Source: Daphnia pulex
Taxonomy: Eukaryota; Arthropoda; Branchiopoda; Diplostraca; Daphniidae
Length of the DNA stretch: 64,000 nt
Assembly: GCF_021134715.1 (NCBI RefSeq)
Contig: NC_060026.1
Coordinates: 5,757,001-5,821,000, forward strand
Direction of reading: 5' to 3'
In this document: positions 1 through 13,605 of the stretch, one piece after another
Numbering within the stretch: the stretch's first letter is position 1
How the letters are laid out: every line of letters begins with the position of its first letter
Made by a program: the position numbers and the translations under genes
Notes under the pieces: generated by a model
Databases searched by the model: none
What the model saw: the letters and a program-made list of their open reading frames with translations, nothing else
What the model was told of the DNA's origin: nothing

Positions 1-39
1 ATGGCTCCTTCACCAATGAAAGGAGTAATAACTATATGA
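1..39 (+). other. Upstream ORF overlapping the NDST start codon
   Basis: ATG at 1 opens a 12-codon reading frame whose TGA (37-39) overlaps the NDST ATG (36-38) in an ATGA arrangement. If both lie in the same 5' leader, the uORF could tune NDST translation through reinitiation. The transcript start is outside the window, so this is only a possibility. Confidence 0.3.
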
Positions 40-3000
40 GTAGCCACCTTTGCAATAAATTCAATCTGCTGCAAAGGTGCTTAATACATAATAAATCCGG
101 ATTGGGTCGAAGTTGCACGTATTTAGGGCGCTTGGCTTCCGTTCGACGATGTGTTTGTTTTCTGGTTTTCTTGTGCCTCGTTTCGTTGTTTTACTCAGCT
201 TATCATCTTTCGTCATTTCGCTTCAACATGTAAGTACATTTGCTTTTTAAATTGTATAATATAAAACTTAAATTTGCTAAATTCCAACTCATCAAGTATA
301 GAGACGCTTTTTTTACAATGAAAAAATAATCCAAAATTCTTCTTGAATGTTGAATTTTTGTGATATTCATGTGTTTTCGGATGACTCGTTCTATTGCGTA
401 TCTTGATATAAGGAATGATTAACTGTTGACGAATCTTTAAATAATTGGACAAGGAACATGTTTGATCAAACCAGGATAGAGAATTCAAGTAAACTATTAT
501 CTCATTTTTTCTTTTTTCCCGTTTATTCAACAGCATCCTACGAGGACCACGATTGGATCCGTCAATCCATTGTTCTTCTACAAAAGAAAATGGTCTACGT
601 CTGGGTAGTGTAATGGGAAGTCGAAGCCATGCCTCTCCAGGCCGCCTACGCATTGATGCCAAAGTTTTACTTTTTGCTGAAACGCAATACTCACACCTAG
701 GGCGAGATATTGCCGAACTCTTGGTCCACAACCGCTTAAAGTATTTTAGCCAACTAAGAAATGAGCTATAAATTCATGTTTGAGCTTCAATTCTATGTAT
801 TTTCCGTTGTATAGGTACAAATTAGAAGTAGTTGGGAAATCGCTTCCAATTTTGACCAATGTAGACAAAGGCAAATATGGAGTGATTGTTTTTGAAAATC
901 TGGATCGTTATCTGACGATGGATAAATGGAACAGGGAGCTTCTTGACAAATATTGTCGCCAGTATCAGGTAATTTTTTGAAATATAAAATTTACTTAAAT
1001 TCTTATCTTGACTTGCATGAATTTTAGGTTGGAATTATTGGATTTATGTCTCCCCGCGAAGAAAGTCTAATTGGGGCTCAGCTTCGTGGTTTCCCGTTGC
1101 ATATTCATACAAATTTTAAGTTAAAGGTAAGAGCAAATCATCCGATTGTGGCGTAAATATTTATTTTTATATCTACTGAAATACAGGATGCCGAGTTAAA
1201 GGCTGATTCTCCTGTATTAAGAATCACTCGAGCAGGTGATGTTCTGTGGGGACCTTTGCCTGGAAACGATTGGACGGTATTTTCTCCAAACCATTCTACG
1301 TACGAACCTTTGGCCATGGGCTCCATTCAAGCCCTCGAGGGTAGTGCAGGTTTTGGGGGATTGTCCTCAAACGTCATCACAGTTCTTCGAGTATGAAACT
1401 TTTTTTTGTATGATTTATTTAACAGTTTAAAACTCCTTGGCGGTATCATCGTGAAAATAGTAATAATCAGAAAATCCTTAACCTTCATTTTATTACTGAT
1501 TTATTTTTTAAATTTACGAAATGATCTTTATATATTTACATTGTCTTTTGAAAATACCCTTTTCAGGACTGTGGTGAATTTGACGGAATTCAACGAATCT
1601 TCTTCGGATCTGGGTTAGACTTCTGGCTCCACCGACTTCTCTTCCTAGATTCCATGTCTTTTCTATCTCATGGCCGATTGTCGACCAGTTTGCAACGCTA
1701 CATTCAAGTTGATATAGACGATATCTTTGTCGGTCAAAAAGGCACACGTCTTACTCCCAGCGATGTAGAGGTAAGATTGTTTAAGTTTATCTATCACTAT
1801 CAAATCTCTTTTCACTCTACTAATTTTAGAATCTCATTTACTTTATTGTTTAAATACTTTGCGCGGCTATACAAGGTTAATCTTGTATTCTAATTTCATT
1901 TATGTTTGTTAATTGGTAGAGCATCATCGATACCCAAAGTCGTATTCAAACGATTGTTCCTGGCTTTAGATTTAATATGGGGTACTCAGGAAAGTTTTTT
2001 AACCATGGAACTGATGAAGAGAATAAAGGAGACGAATACCTTTTGCGTAAGTGGTTTTTCAATAATTATTATTAACTTTGTAATATAATTCATCGTGATC
2101 ATTTAGAACGTGCCAAAGAATTTACATGGTTTGGACATATGTGGAGTCACCAGCAGCCACATCTGTATGAAAACATCACCTTGCTGGAAGCTGATATGAT
2201 TCTTAATAAAAAATTTGCGATTGTAAGTAGCCGTCCGAACGGTGCACAGAAATGAAAAACCTATAAAACTCTTTTTTAAATTGTGTTTCGTAGGAACATG
2301 GTATTCCAACAGATTCTGGGTATTCTGTATCCCCACATCACTCAGGTGTCTATCCAGTTCATGAAGCACTATACGAAATGTGGAAAAAACTCTGGAATAT
2401 TCATGTCACGTAAATAAGAATTGGGGTTATTAGTATCGTTAAAGTAAACTACCTTCAAAGCTTTAATTACCCTATATAGGTCCACAGAGGAATATCCGCA
2501 CTTAAGACCTGCTCGATTGCGCCGTGGATTTATTCATCGTGGAATTATGGTAAAATTTGTAGCTCTAGTCGTCTAGGAATATTTGTTGTTTACTATGTGT
2601 TTTTTTTATTAAAATTTGTTAAACATTTGTTGTTCAACCAATCAATTGAACCAGGTTCTCCCGAGACAAACTTGTGGATTGTATACTCATACCATCTATA
2701 TCGACAAGTATCCTGGTGGTCGCTCAACCTTAGATAGCAGCATCAAAGGAGGGGAACTTTTTCAAACAATCGTCTTCAATAGGGTATCACAGAAATCTCA
2801 CAATATTTTAGATATTACAGTTTTTCATTTCAGCCTTCTACATTAGATAAATATCTTTATGACTCATATGTCAAACTACGGCAACGATCGTCTGGCTTTG
2901 TACACCTTTGAAGCAGCTACAAAATTTTTGCAGTGCTGGACGAATCTACAGTTTCAAAGTATTTCTGCTCTTCAGTTGGCTGACAAATATTTTCGGATGT

Positions 3001-4408
3001 ACCCCGAAGAGAGTGAACCAGTTTGGGGGGTAAGGAGAGATACCAGTCATATCATTTTCAAAAATTTATTCATTCTTATGTTTGCGAACAGAATCCTTGT
3101 GACGATCAACGTCATATGAAAATCTGGTCGCAAAATAAAACCTGCGATCAGTTGCCAAGGTTTTTGGTTTTGGGACCTCAAAAAACTGGTACCACTGCCC
3201 TGTACACCTTCCTTTCCATGCATCCAGCAATTGTTAGCAATTATCCCAGTCCTGAAACTTTCGAAGAAATCCAATTCTTCAATGGGAAAAACTATTATAA
3301 AGGTATCGCATGGGAAATAGTGTATCGAAAACCATGTGTTCCTAATCTAAAATGTTCTTGATATTCTCAAGGTTTGGATTGGTATATGAGTTTCTTTCCG
3401 GTACCCAAAAATTCCACTGCGAAATTTCTGTTTGAGAAGAGTGCTACATATTTCGACGGCGAGTTAGTCCCTCGACGAGTACACGCTCTTTTACCTAAAG
3501 CGAAGCTGGTAAGATAGCACAGAGCTTAGTCTTTACCGTCAAAGCGTGATGTTAAGTCATTTTTCTCTAGGTCATCATTATAATTTCACCTGCTAAAAGA
3601 GCTTACAGTTGGTATCAGCATATGAGATCTCATGGGGATCCTACTGCTCTTAATTACACCTTTTATCAAGTACTCACTGCCGGCGATGCACAACCCAAAG
3701 CATTAAGAGACATAAGATTTAGGTGCCGAAAATTACATTCTTTGATTTCCTTCGAATGCAACCCATTATAACAAATCACTACCTCAAAATAGTTGACTGA
3801 AATATTCAATTTGTTTTACTCTGAATTATTTCAGGTGTCTTAGTCCAGGAATGTACGCCCACCATTTAGATCGTTGGTTGCTGTATTTTCCTCCACAGCA
3901 AATTTCAGTTATCGATGGCGAGCAAGTTCGTCTGGATCCGGTCACCTCCATGACCAAATTGCAACATTTCCTAAAAATCAGACCGATTTTCGATTACTCA
4001 TTACATCTCAGGTAGAAGGGTGGGGGATATTATAGTGGGTTTTCCAGTTGACGCATATTTATTTTAATATTTTATTTTAGATATGATGCTCGGAAAGGTT
4101 TTTTCTGCCAAGTAGTGAACGGTGACCACACTAAATGCTTAGGTCGAAGTAAAGGACGCCATTACCCTGCAATGGATGCGCAGTCAGCAAAATATCTTCA
4201 AGTAATATTTTTTATCACTCGTTTTTATTTTAAGATTTAAATCCATCGATCCCGTTAAATTTGTTTACAGTCTTTCTACATGACACACAACATAGCATTG
4301 GAAAAATTGCTCAAACGTCTTGGTTATCCTATCCCGCTTTGGCTAGAAGAGGACCTCAGCGATCGCCCTGTTAATAATCAGGCGGTCGAGTTATCAAATT
4401 CACTCTGA
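36..4408 (+). CDS. sfl: Heparan sulfate N-deacetylase/N-sulfotransferase (sulfateless/NDST)
   Basis: Golgi type II membrane enzyme that removes acetyl from GlcNAc in heparan sulfate and N-sulfates it using PAPS; this licenses later HS modification. Exons: 36-229, 534-740, 815-968, 1028-1126, 1187-1390, 1567-1770, 1920-2046, 2107-2222, 2294-2409, 2480-2549, 2655-2783, 2847-3029, 3092-3302, 3372-3508, 3571-3722, 3835-4011, 4081-4201, 4271-4408. All join in frame, giving 912 aa; vertebrate NDSTs are about 880. A short cytoplasmic tail precedes a membrane segment at about residues 40-56. The deacetylase half carries [15 protein letters not shown] and MWSHQQPH. The sulfotransferase half has the 5'-phosphosulfate loop [12 protein letters not shown], with K632 matching the catalytic lysine, the [12 protein letters not shown] 3'-phosphate motif and the Cys pair around [13 protein letters not shown]. 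Exon 12 uses the second of two close AG acceptors to keep frame. A 5' extension outside the window cannot be excluded. Confidence 0.95.
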
Positions 4409-5007
4409 AACTTTTAAACTGAGTTATTTTTTTGTACATGCGGTTCAGTTAATTGCTTACCAATTTTCTAATGTCCGATTCAAGTAATCAAGTTATCAGA
4501 GTGAAATGAGGGATAAGGAATTGACGCATACATCATAACCCGACCAATTCAAACGTGAAGTGCTTTATTTCAAATTTGTATCATTCTTCAAGTGCAAATT
4601 TTCAGCTAGATTTATTTTCCAAGAGCAGCAAAACTCCTAAATTGTAAATTGCCAAAATGAAAGTTATCTGAGGCTTTACTGTAAGGTTATTTGGGTGTCT
4701 TGCTGGATTTCCTGAATTCATAATCATTTCCATCATAATTTTAACCTGTCGAAAGGATTGTCCCGGAGCACTATATTTAAAAATATAAATAACTGAATAT
4801 ATTTGAATTGATAGTGTTCAACCATGTCTTTTCTCATTCCAATGCTCAAGGTCCTTTGTAATGTGAAGAAATGTGGCAAATCTACTGAACACCTGTGTGG
4901 TAATAAGTGAATAACAGCGAAAATGGTACAAGTGTTGCATTTTTTAATCCGCTCGGAAGATTAGACAACTAAAAAATGGCCCAATTGCTTGTATATTTGA
5001 CAAATAA
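4409..5007. other. Intergenic, NDST 3' flank
   Basis: AT-rich sequence after the NDST stop. It should contain the NDST 3' UTR. I see no coding exon. Confidence 0.5.
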
Positions 5008-5546
5008 AATGTCCCGACAGAAATACACTTGATCAACTGCCGGCCGGATCCCTTGATGAGAAGCTGCATCCTTGATCATTCTTGTAACTTGATTGACGAT
5101 TTCAGGGTTCTGACCGATTTTTTTTTCGACCGCAATCCCGATCCCGATCAGCGGGAAAAAAACGAATGCAGTCGCGATTGCTATCTCGATTTCAAAGAAG
5201 ATCGCGGTCGCGACAGTTGCAACAAGCCTTTGGGTTGGTTTGCAGTGTGCTTATTCTTTGAAAAAGAGACTTCATTAAAAAAAAAAATGTTTTTAATGAA
5301 GACGCGCTTATCGATCGTGCGATTTCAGAATTGTGATCCCGATCGCGTTTTTCAAATTGTATCGCAATCGCGATCACGAAAAAGACCCGCGGTCGTGATT
5401 GCGCTATCAAAAGATTGCGTTTTTCACAACCTTGGACGATTTCTGCCGGGCATTGGAACTCGCAGATCAAGTTACAGGAATCATCAAGGGTGCAGCCTCT
5501 GAGATCCGACCGGCAGTGGATCAAGTGTATTTCTGTCTGAACATTT
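5008..5546. mobile_element. Foldback (hairpin) MITE-like element
   Basis: Nearly the whole stretch is an imperfect inverted repeat. The outer arms CAGAAATACACTTGA (5018-5032) and TCAAGTGTATTTCTG (5521-5535) are exact complements. Pairing continues inward with few mismatches, for example CACTTGATC then CTGCCGGCCGGATC against the right-arm complement CTGCCGGTCGGATC. It closes at the centre on TTCATTAAAA (5271-5280) and TTTTAATGAA (5291-5300). Similarity seems to extend out to AAATGT at about 5008 and its complement at 5546. Reading frames of 110-157 codons on each strand are products of the palindrome, with similar peptide starts on both strands, not genes. No transposase is visible and I could not fix a target-site duplication. 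A non-autonomous foldback DNA transposon is the likeliest identity. Confidence 0.75.
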
Positions 5547-8062
5547 CAATTGCCATATGTTTATCGTTATGAATACTACGTCAATAATTGGGTACGAATT
5601 TTACATTCATTTAAACTGTTATCGACAGACTGCTGTAGCTATGCGAATTTGAACGAGGGTCATTCGAGTACGTTCACATCCCACATGCAATCGGGGAATG
5701 ACCTTCGTGCTAGCTACTTCAAGGCTGCTAGCTATTTCAAGTTATTTATATTAAGTTATTTCCCTTTTTAAATTCAAGTCTGATTATTTCCTACTTAATG
5801 TTCTGAATTGGAATGAAATATGTATTTTTCTTATTGTAGATGATTATAAATATTTGTTGTTATTCTATTCGTTGTTCTGTAAGTTGTTCTAGAACAATCC
5901 ATTGCTTACCCTTGCCCATCCCTTTATAGTATGTTTGCCAAGGTCGATCGTTTCTGTGAAGTGTAAAAAATAAAACCCAATAAAGACTTGAGCAACTAGT
6001 GGGTTTCCATGCATGGTCTCAAGAGAAAATTGATGTTGGTCCACCATCTATTATATTTCACACTCATTTTATGAAGGGAAATGCGGTTACAGCCATTAAT
6101 GGCCCGCATTCTTAGGAAATATCAACACGTTTAAAACTGCAAAAATGACTAGGGTTGTAAGGCCTCGAAACGAGAAGTACCGACATAGGAATAAAAACAT
6201 TTGTTGGTCTAATCGGCAATCGCAATTTCCATTAAAGCGAGGGGGAAAGTAAACCATCTAAAACAGTCAAGTCTCACAAGTTGCTACGCGTCTCTTTTCA
6301 TGAGTAGCCTCTACAATGTTTCTGTGGAATAGTGCAGTTCCTACTCGTTTGATCGTTACTATATTATGTTGGCTTTAACTTGCATGTTACGTGTAAGATG
6401 AATAATTGAATATGATGCGTAAATTCGGCGGTATTATTTTATAAAACTGTTGCGAAAATCTTTCATTGAATTTTAAGGTAACCTAGCCCTAGTTTAAACA
6501 AATGTCAAGGAATAAGCAAATTATTTTATAGCATTTACCATTTTTATTTATTCTTTTTCTTTTTTTTTTCAGTTGAGCTATTTTTGGCGCACTTAAATAA
6601 CTAGGGTTTCCTGTGGCATTGCCTACTTTCAGATGCGAAAATTCAATTGATTTGTGTTCATTTAGTTTGGTTTTTAGTCAGTTGAAGAAAAAACAATTAA
6701 CTGATTAACTAGAGCAGCAAAATGTTACCCGTTCTCCATAACTTGGTACACGATAATTATTAATTTCTTATCTTGGAATATTGGATTTCAAGTACAGACC
6801 AAAACAAGGAAGTTCAACGTACTAATCATGTAACGTTTAAAAATCTAACACGTGCTGAAAAAAACGCTTAGTAGACCGTTAGTTGGTTGCCAACTAAAAA
6901 AAAACGAACTTCCACACCCATGCTAACCTTCATGACACGTACTTTTTGAACTTAAAAACAAAAACACGAAACAGGAATTGATTCTCCTTATTCAGAAGCT
7001 CCCTGACAACCAATCAGTCAGTCGTTAAAAAAAAACATTTTTTTTTGGGTAGACCAGCAGTGTTTCATCATCTAGCAGGAAATGAGATTTCAACACTGAA
7101 TCAGCAATCATCGACTAAAATTACACCCACAGCGCATTTGGTTGCCAACCAAAGGATCAGCTTTTTAAGTCAATTCGTCGGCAAGTCTACCTTTCGCGAA
7201 GCTTCAAGTTATGTTTAAATTTGCAGATATTGCAGATATAATTACTATATATTTATATATCTTGAAGGCAAGGCTCTGACATTTTGAAACCGCTCCTTTC
7301 CTTTCTCTGGCCATTTATAAAAGTAGAAATGAGGTCAATCAACAACTCTGGCCCAGCTTTCTCTCGACTCCTACGTCTTACGCGGATCAGTTTTCAAGTT
7401 GTTGGCGATCTTAGATCACAATTTTAATATTAACTTTATGGCCTACAGCTATTCAATGGTCTTTGCAAAAGCGCATTGGTTAATTGCCAAAAAAAAGAAT
7501 TTCATTTTTCGATTGTAAAGAGAATAAGACTTGCTCATACAAAATGAATTGAAATTAACTGTATTGTCTTGTGTTCACCGATTCACTCCACGGATTTGCA
7601 TAACCATGACAAACGAGCATTCTATCATATAAATTTGGTGAGAGATGGGAAATAGAGAAGGAAAATGTGCAAACGCAATATGATATCTTTTTTTTAATTT
7701 TACAGAAAATTTCTACTTTGAAATGTTATGAAAAAAGGGAGAGCTATGAATAAGGTCTGCGATCTATTTTGGAAATAAAACTTGTGACATACAAACAGTT
7801 GAGTTTTTTTTCTTCTAGAGCAAATACAATTTAAAAAAAAGTTATATTCCAATCGATGGACAATTTTTGTATCTTTTGTTTAGACCTTTGAGCAGTACAG
7901 CTTAAGTTCCCGTTGAAGGTAAGAAGCAACATTTCTAAACAAACTTTAAGAGAGCTAGTCAAACATGCCCTGAATTCTCCACCGTTGCAAAAGTAGGCCA
8001 AAAGCACCTACCAAGAACAAACAACCGAGCGCCGATCAATTTAAAAACGGACAATATTCTCA
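5547..8062. other. Intergenic, no gene seen
   Basis: About 2.5 kb of AT-rich sequence with many poly-A/T runs. I found no exon chain with coding character on either strand. The right part should include the 3' UTR of the minus-strand desaturase. Confidence 0.5.
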
Positions 8063-10718
8063 CTAGTTCTTCTTGTCTTCTGGAATAATTTCACAAAATT
8101 GCTCCTCTTCTTTAATGTCTTCAGCTGTGTACTGACTATCTTCTAAGGAGAATGGATGAGAGCCATCTCCTGTTCGATTCACACGGCTGCGAATTATTCT
8201 TTGTGGTACACTTTTCAGGTCGTAAGCTAAACCAAGCCAAGAGAAGAAATCAATGGCAGCTGTTGTCATGTTCATGCTGTAGTTTCCCAATTCAGCTGCT
8301 TTATAGTCCCAGGGAAACACGTGATGATAGTTGTGCCATCCTTCCCCAGAAGTAAGGAAGGCAACCATTCGATTTTCGGCAGGATTGATTTCTCTAAATA
8401 AATAAAAATATATATATAAATATGAATTTTCCCATGAGAAAATATAAGACTGAAAGATTAGAAAATAACCCCACTTACTTGTCATAAGGATGGTTACCCC
8501 AAATGTGGGCAGCACTATTAACTAGCCTATTTGTCAAACAAAAAAAAATGAATTTAGTTGGTCCAAACTCTAATAGTCAATGAAAAAGACTTACCATGTG
8601 ACGTTAAGCGTGAAAACGTAGCGGAAGATGGAAGCCACGAAGAAAGCCGTTTTGAAGGACTCGCCCCAATAGTACCATGGGATAAGTGCTGGCAGAGCGA
8701 AGCAAAGAGTCAAGACCAATGGAATGTAGAACCTTAAAAAGAAGGATGACAAAAATTAGCTTTCGTTTAGATCGCCAAGTAATTCATTATTGGGTTACTA
8801 CTACTCACTTGCGTTGAAAGACTACAACGGGGTCTTGCAAAAGATCGCTGACGTCAACAGTCTTTCCACGGCGTTTCACTTCGGGGTGCTTCTTGCACAA
8901 CAGCCAACCAACGTGAGCAAAAAAGAAACCGCGGCGGGCGTTATGAGGATCAGCATCAGTTTCGCTAAACTTGTGATGGACACGGTGATCTCTGCTCCAT
9001 TCATAAATATCGTTCTATCCAATCAGATTCAAATAGAGATGTTAACCAATGATGATGTTTACTTGTTTTACTATTTTTGAGCAAATTCTCACCTGGACAG
9101 CAATGGTTTGTGCAACGGCAGCAAAGATACGAAGTGGCAATTTCGCTTTGTAACAACGATGAGCCCACAATCTATGTGCTCCGCCCGTAATTCCGAATCC
9201 GCCAAACAGAAACAAGAAGAAGGCTGCATCGAGAAGTTTAATGTGACGGATAAGTCCTAGCTTTTACTTGATAAGGACGATCTAATGTAACTTACACCAA
9301 GCTAGAGTTGAGGGTTTGGCGACCGTGAAGCAGAGATAACCTCCATACAAAGCAGCGGCATGGAGATAGATGAAAATAAGGACGTTCCGCCAAACGATTT
9401 GCATAGGTGGCTCCTTGGCAGCCGAATCTTCAAGAGGCTTGGAATGCACGGCGTTTCGACTACGAAGAGTCGACCGTTGCTGCTTGAAGTCATTGTCCTC
9501 TCCATCCACGCCAAGAATCGAGCCTACCAAATCCGCACTGGGAGTTGAGCCCATGCCATGCAAAATCCTGAATATGTAAAAAGATGCAGCAGCCGTTAGT
9601 GATGAGTTAGTAGATTCTTCCAAGTCAAAATACAGCTAGAATTTCGCCGTTTTCATCATTTTCTCAGGGGGTGAGCAACAAGCGGAAATTGGAACATTAC
9701 CATCTATTTGAACCGGCACTTGGCAACTGTGAAAAGGGTCAACGCTCTTATTGACCCGTATTCACCTTTCGACCTTCTTGCTCCAAATTTAAGGATTGGC
9801 TTACCATCCCACATCACACCACTCCATTTGAAAAAAAAATATCGGATTTCGTAAACATACATATTGACAGATAAATTATTTCTCCACTCTTTACTAAACA
9901 CGCTTATTCTTAATTGACGTTAAACTTTTGATTTTACTTTCCCGTCGTTGCATGTGCATGAGCGTATAAACACGCATAGATGGCTATTGTATACTGAAAT
10001 TGTAAATTCCACGTAGGCCATCCAATCAGAATGGCGTACGTGGTTCTGTTACGTAACGCTGGAAAACAAAAGAAAGAAAAGCGCCGAGTATCTGAGAAGA
10101 AAGCAACTACTTGCATTGAAGTCACTACGAAAGAACTCGTGCCCAAACTATTCAAATCATTCTGAATGATAAAAACAACATTCCTCTAGTGATTGTTGAT
10201 TCATGCTCGCTCACATGTTTGAAAACACTTGACTGAGCTTAATTCACAGTAGAGAGAAGTTTCCCATTGATTGATTTTAAGCTGTTTTCTTTTAAGCTTT
10301 CCATTTGCCATCCACCACCTGGAATCGAAGAGAACATAGCCAGAAGGAGTCCTGGTTTTATTGAGTCCAGTGGGACAGCTAAAAAAGTCTCGTCTGTAGG
10401 TTCTCCCTTCCTCCCTACTCTCGCCCCCCTTCTCTCAGGTATCCTAACGGTAAATTCGGCTGTGCTATGCGCGTAGCAGTTCGCCCTCTGGACACGAACG
10501 TGAAGAAGGAAAAAAAAAAAAAAAAGGAGAAACCGACCCCCTTTTCCACCCACTCAAACCACAAACCTAGAACCTGACGTAGTGAGGTCAATCAACTTGA
10601 ATACATGCCTGCCAACTTTTACAGATGTAAAGAAGAAGAAAGTTTTCCACAATGAATGGATCACCGAATCAAAATATCTGGCAAAAAGAAAAAGTATTTG
10701 TACTTACATGTCAGTCAT
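8063..10718 (-). CDS. Acyl-CoA delta-9 (stearoyl-CoA) desaturase
   Basis: ER membrane di-iron enzyme that introduces the delta-9 double bond into saturated acyl-CoA, with cytochrome b5 as electron donor. Exons in transcript order: 10718-10708, 9567-9296, 9223-9093, 9014-8809, 8732-8595, 8526-8479, 8393-8063. They join in frame to 378 aa. All histidine boxes are present: HRLWAH (111-116), HRVHH (148-152), NSAAH (256-260) and HNYHH (289-293), within hydrophobic desaturase segments. The start is inferred from a strong donor after ATGACTGACAT, which joins in frame to exon 2 and gives MTDMILHGMGSTPSAD. If that exon is not used, translation would begin at the ATG at 9554 (370 aa). Intron 1 is about 1.1 kb; the others are short. 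The family has several paralogues in arthropods, so I give no symbol. Confidence 0.93.
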
Positions 10719-13605
10719 TGTCGAGAAGTAGAGTTGTTGGGCGTTTGTTGGGTGATTATTTCACGCGTTTTCTAACGTCTTTGCTTTAGCTTTAACAAGC
10801 AATGGCTGCTGGTGATGACTAAGTGTCACCAGCAAGTCTTCTCAAGTGCCTTAATCCTTGGAAAATGTGCAGCAGCGTGTCAACAGTCTACCGGCAGCCG
10901 CGATGGAGTGGGGAAGACTGAGCTGGCCAAGGATTAAACAGCTTAGAACACTGAGGCACATGCATTTGCAAGTCGTAACTGGGAAACAATAGCCGTTTCT
11001 CTGCTGCAGACGAAAAATGGCCCTCCTTCCTAGCGTAGACGTGCCACAATCCAAGCATTCTGATTGGTCCACAGCATGTAGCCTCGATTCCTCCTGTCTG
11101 TCAGTGCAAGGCGATACATGTATTGGATTCGTTTTTAACAAAAAAGTAAATTACCGATGTACAGGGTCTACCATCACATCGACACTTCCAAGGTTCTGTT
11201 AAATAAAGGAACAAAATTTTAATCAGCAAAATACCTGTTAGAATATGATAGTAGTTAACCTTTTACATAATTTGATTCGACAGCATATCTTTTTATTTTA
11301 CAAAATTGTCTATATTTGGTCAAGATATTTTCCAAACACAATGTGATTGAAACTTTCTCGATTTATGAAAACAACGGGTTTATCGGGCACACCTGGCACC
11401 TCGATATAAAGAAATACCGGTTATGATACTTGTTTTCCATTAAAGAAAAACCCTTTTAAGATCCATTGGCACACGTGGCGGATGGAAAACGTGATGGGAT
11501 TGCATCACCTTTGAAAGTATTTTCTAGGGCACCAAAACTCGTTGCTGCTACTGTTGCTTCAGTTCCCTTTCATGTATACGTCGACTTTCCAATATCAGAT
11601 ACCTTTTGCGTAAAAGTAGAAAATAGTTGACGTTGTTTTTAAACTGTTGAGAAAACGGAGGGAAATTAAATTTTGCAAACATATGAAGACAACTAAACAA
11701 CTAAGTTTTAGTTTGTTAACTAGGTTTTTGTTCTCTATTTCGGTATGACGGTATGTGTGTATGGTTAAGGAAAGGAGAAAGCTGATGCTAACAAGCACTG
11801 GACCATGGAACTAATAGTGTCTAGAAAGATTTTTTGGCTTTCGAATACTTTTTATTCGGCATTCTTCCTTTATTTTCTCTTTTTTTCTTTTCTTTTTTGG
11901 GGTCTCATAAATATAAATTAGAGTTTTCCCGCCAGATGACACTCTAAACAGATGTCACTTATTTATTTTTCTTTTCCCCCAGCATGCAGAATTTCACTTG
12001 GAAATAAGGTTTAAGGACTTGAAACTTGCTTGATTTATCCCAAAATGTCTCAAAGGATTTTTCGAAAGTAAAAGTCGACCCTAGCTATCAAAACCCAATT
12101 CCTTATTTAACCGGCACCTGTGTGCGAACGTTCTCTTGAAGTGTTTTTTCTGCCCGCTCACGGAAAATATATTAATGTCGGAGAACTTTGTATTCTACTT
12201 TTCTAATCAGATTTTCAGAAATAATTATCATTGCCCTATTTCAGGAATTTTAAAAGTAAATTTCTTGAAAAAATGTAATAAAAATAAAAATAATGAGTTC
12301 ATGGAATTTAACCAAGAAGGTCATGCCTAAGAGTTTGTGATGGTCGTCAAAACTAACAAAGCACGTCTTCTCGTTCGTCCCTGAATTTTGCCGCTGGTCT
12401 TCCTGGAAATTTGAATGAGGTCAAATAAGTAACGAACCTTTTTATTAGCGGGGTTTTCCCAATAATCCCTACAATCATCATCGTGATGCAGTTGCAGATT
12501 ATAAGTCCCCATTAAATTTCCTTTGCAAATAGAACGACCCACGAATGGAAATTCGAAAGAAAATAGAACAAATCATACTACCTCAAAGTTTGGTAGGCTA
12601 CCTATGGCAGTTTTGCACGTTATAACTTATAAGCAAACAACCTCATTCTTTTTCACTGACCTACTTTAACCTTATTGGCCTTCAAGCCAAAAAGGTCTAA
12701 ATATCTAGACCAAATTTAAAATTTGATAAAGGTCACTGTGCTTATTTTACTGCTTGTCACTGACCTGAGATAGACATCATGCCAATTGAAAAACTGAAAC
12801 CAATAAGAAAGAAGCCATCGTGCAAGTTCTCGCATTTACCGAGAAAGTAAACTGATGCAGTAATTCATCATAAAATACTCATCTGTAAGGGTTTTCGGAA
12901 ATTTGTAATCGATTCCACAGAAATCTCTATTTTTCAATGAAAACAGAAAACATACATTACTGGCAACATACTTAATAAGATGTCAATAAGTAGACTATGA
13001 TTTCAAATCATAGAAAAAGTTACAAGATTTCGAGTGAGCCTTGCAGCTTTTATTACTTATCAATATTAGCGTTTGAAAACCTTTTTTAACTTGTGGCATT
13101 GCAGACAAATCGCGAAATCGGGAAGTAAAACTGTAAATTGTTATGTAAGAAAGCAGCAGGCGCGCGCGCAGAGTTTCAGAGCTAACCAAAAATTGCTGAG
13201 ACATGAAAATGAGCGAAGCGGAACTTGAAGAGACTAAAGATGCTCCTCTTATAATCATCTGTAAAATAAATGTAATCATAGTTTGAAATTTCTGTCTTTT
13301 CTTGTTTCGTGGTTTAATTTTTCGTAATAAATTTAGTGGGCTACACCTTTTTTTCGATTTATGAAATGTCAAATGATTATGGTTCGGGTATACATCACCT
13401 AGGGGCGCTGATAGCACTAGAGCACTGAAAAATTTCGTGAACTGATGTCCCGTTCGATTCTCCTCTGTCTATACTCTATAACTAAAAGTAAATAAATTTT
13501 CTCGGGCGTGTTTATAATGAAGCCATGACTGGAAACTCCTGTAGCCATAGAAACAGTCGAAACGTCAACAATATCTTCACATAATTGTCTGTTGATGTAT
13601 TGAGT
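10719..13605. other. Desaturase upstream region and intergenic DNA
   Basis: No supported coding gene. The part nearest 10718 should hold the desaturase 5' UTR and promoter. Reading on the minus strand, a donor-like CATCG/GTAATTT near 11147-11155 could end an alternative non-coding first exon. The 140-codon minus-strand frame at 12995-13417 has no recognisable motif or convincing exon borders. Confidence 0.4.

Noticed and set aside
5029-5524. 157- and 110-codon frames on opposite strands
   Set aside because: They mirror each other because the locus is a palindrome; no protein family fits.
8790-9080. 96-codon plus-strand frame
   Set aside because: Antisense shadow of the desaturase exon containing the HRVHH box.
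10239-10553. 104-codon minus-strand frame near the desaturase first exon
   Set aside because: Begins in an A/T homopolymer and has no recognisable motif; it lies in the desaturase first intron.
12995-13417. 140-codon minus-strand frame
   Set aside because: Low-information sequence, no domain, no supporting splice structure.
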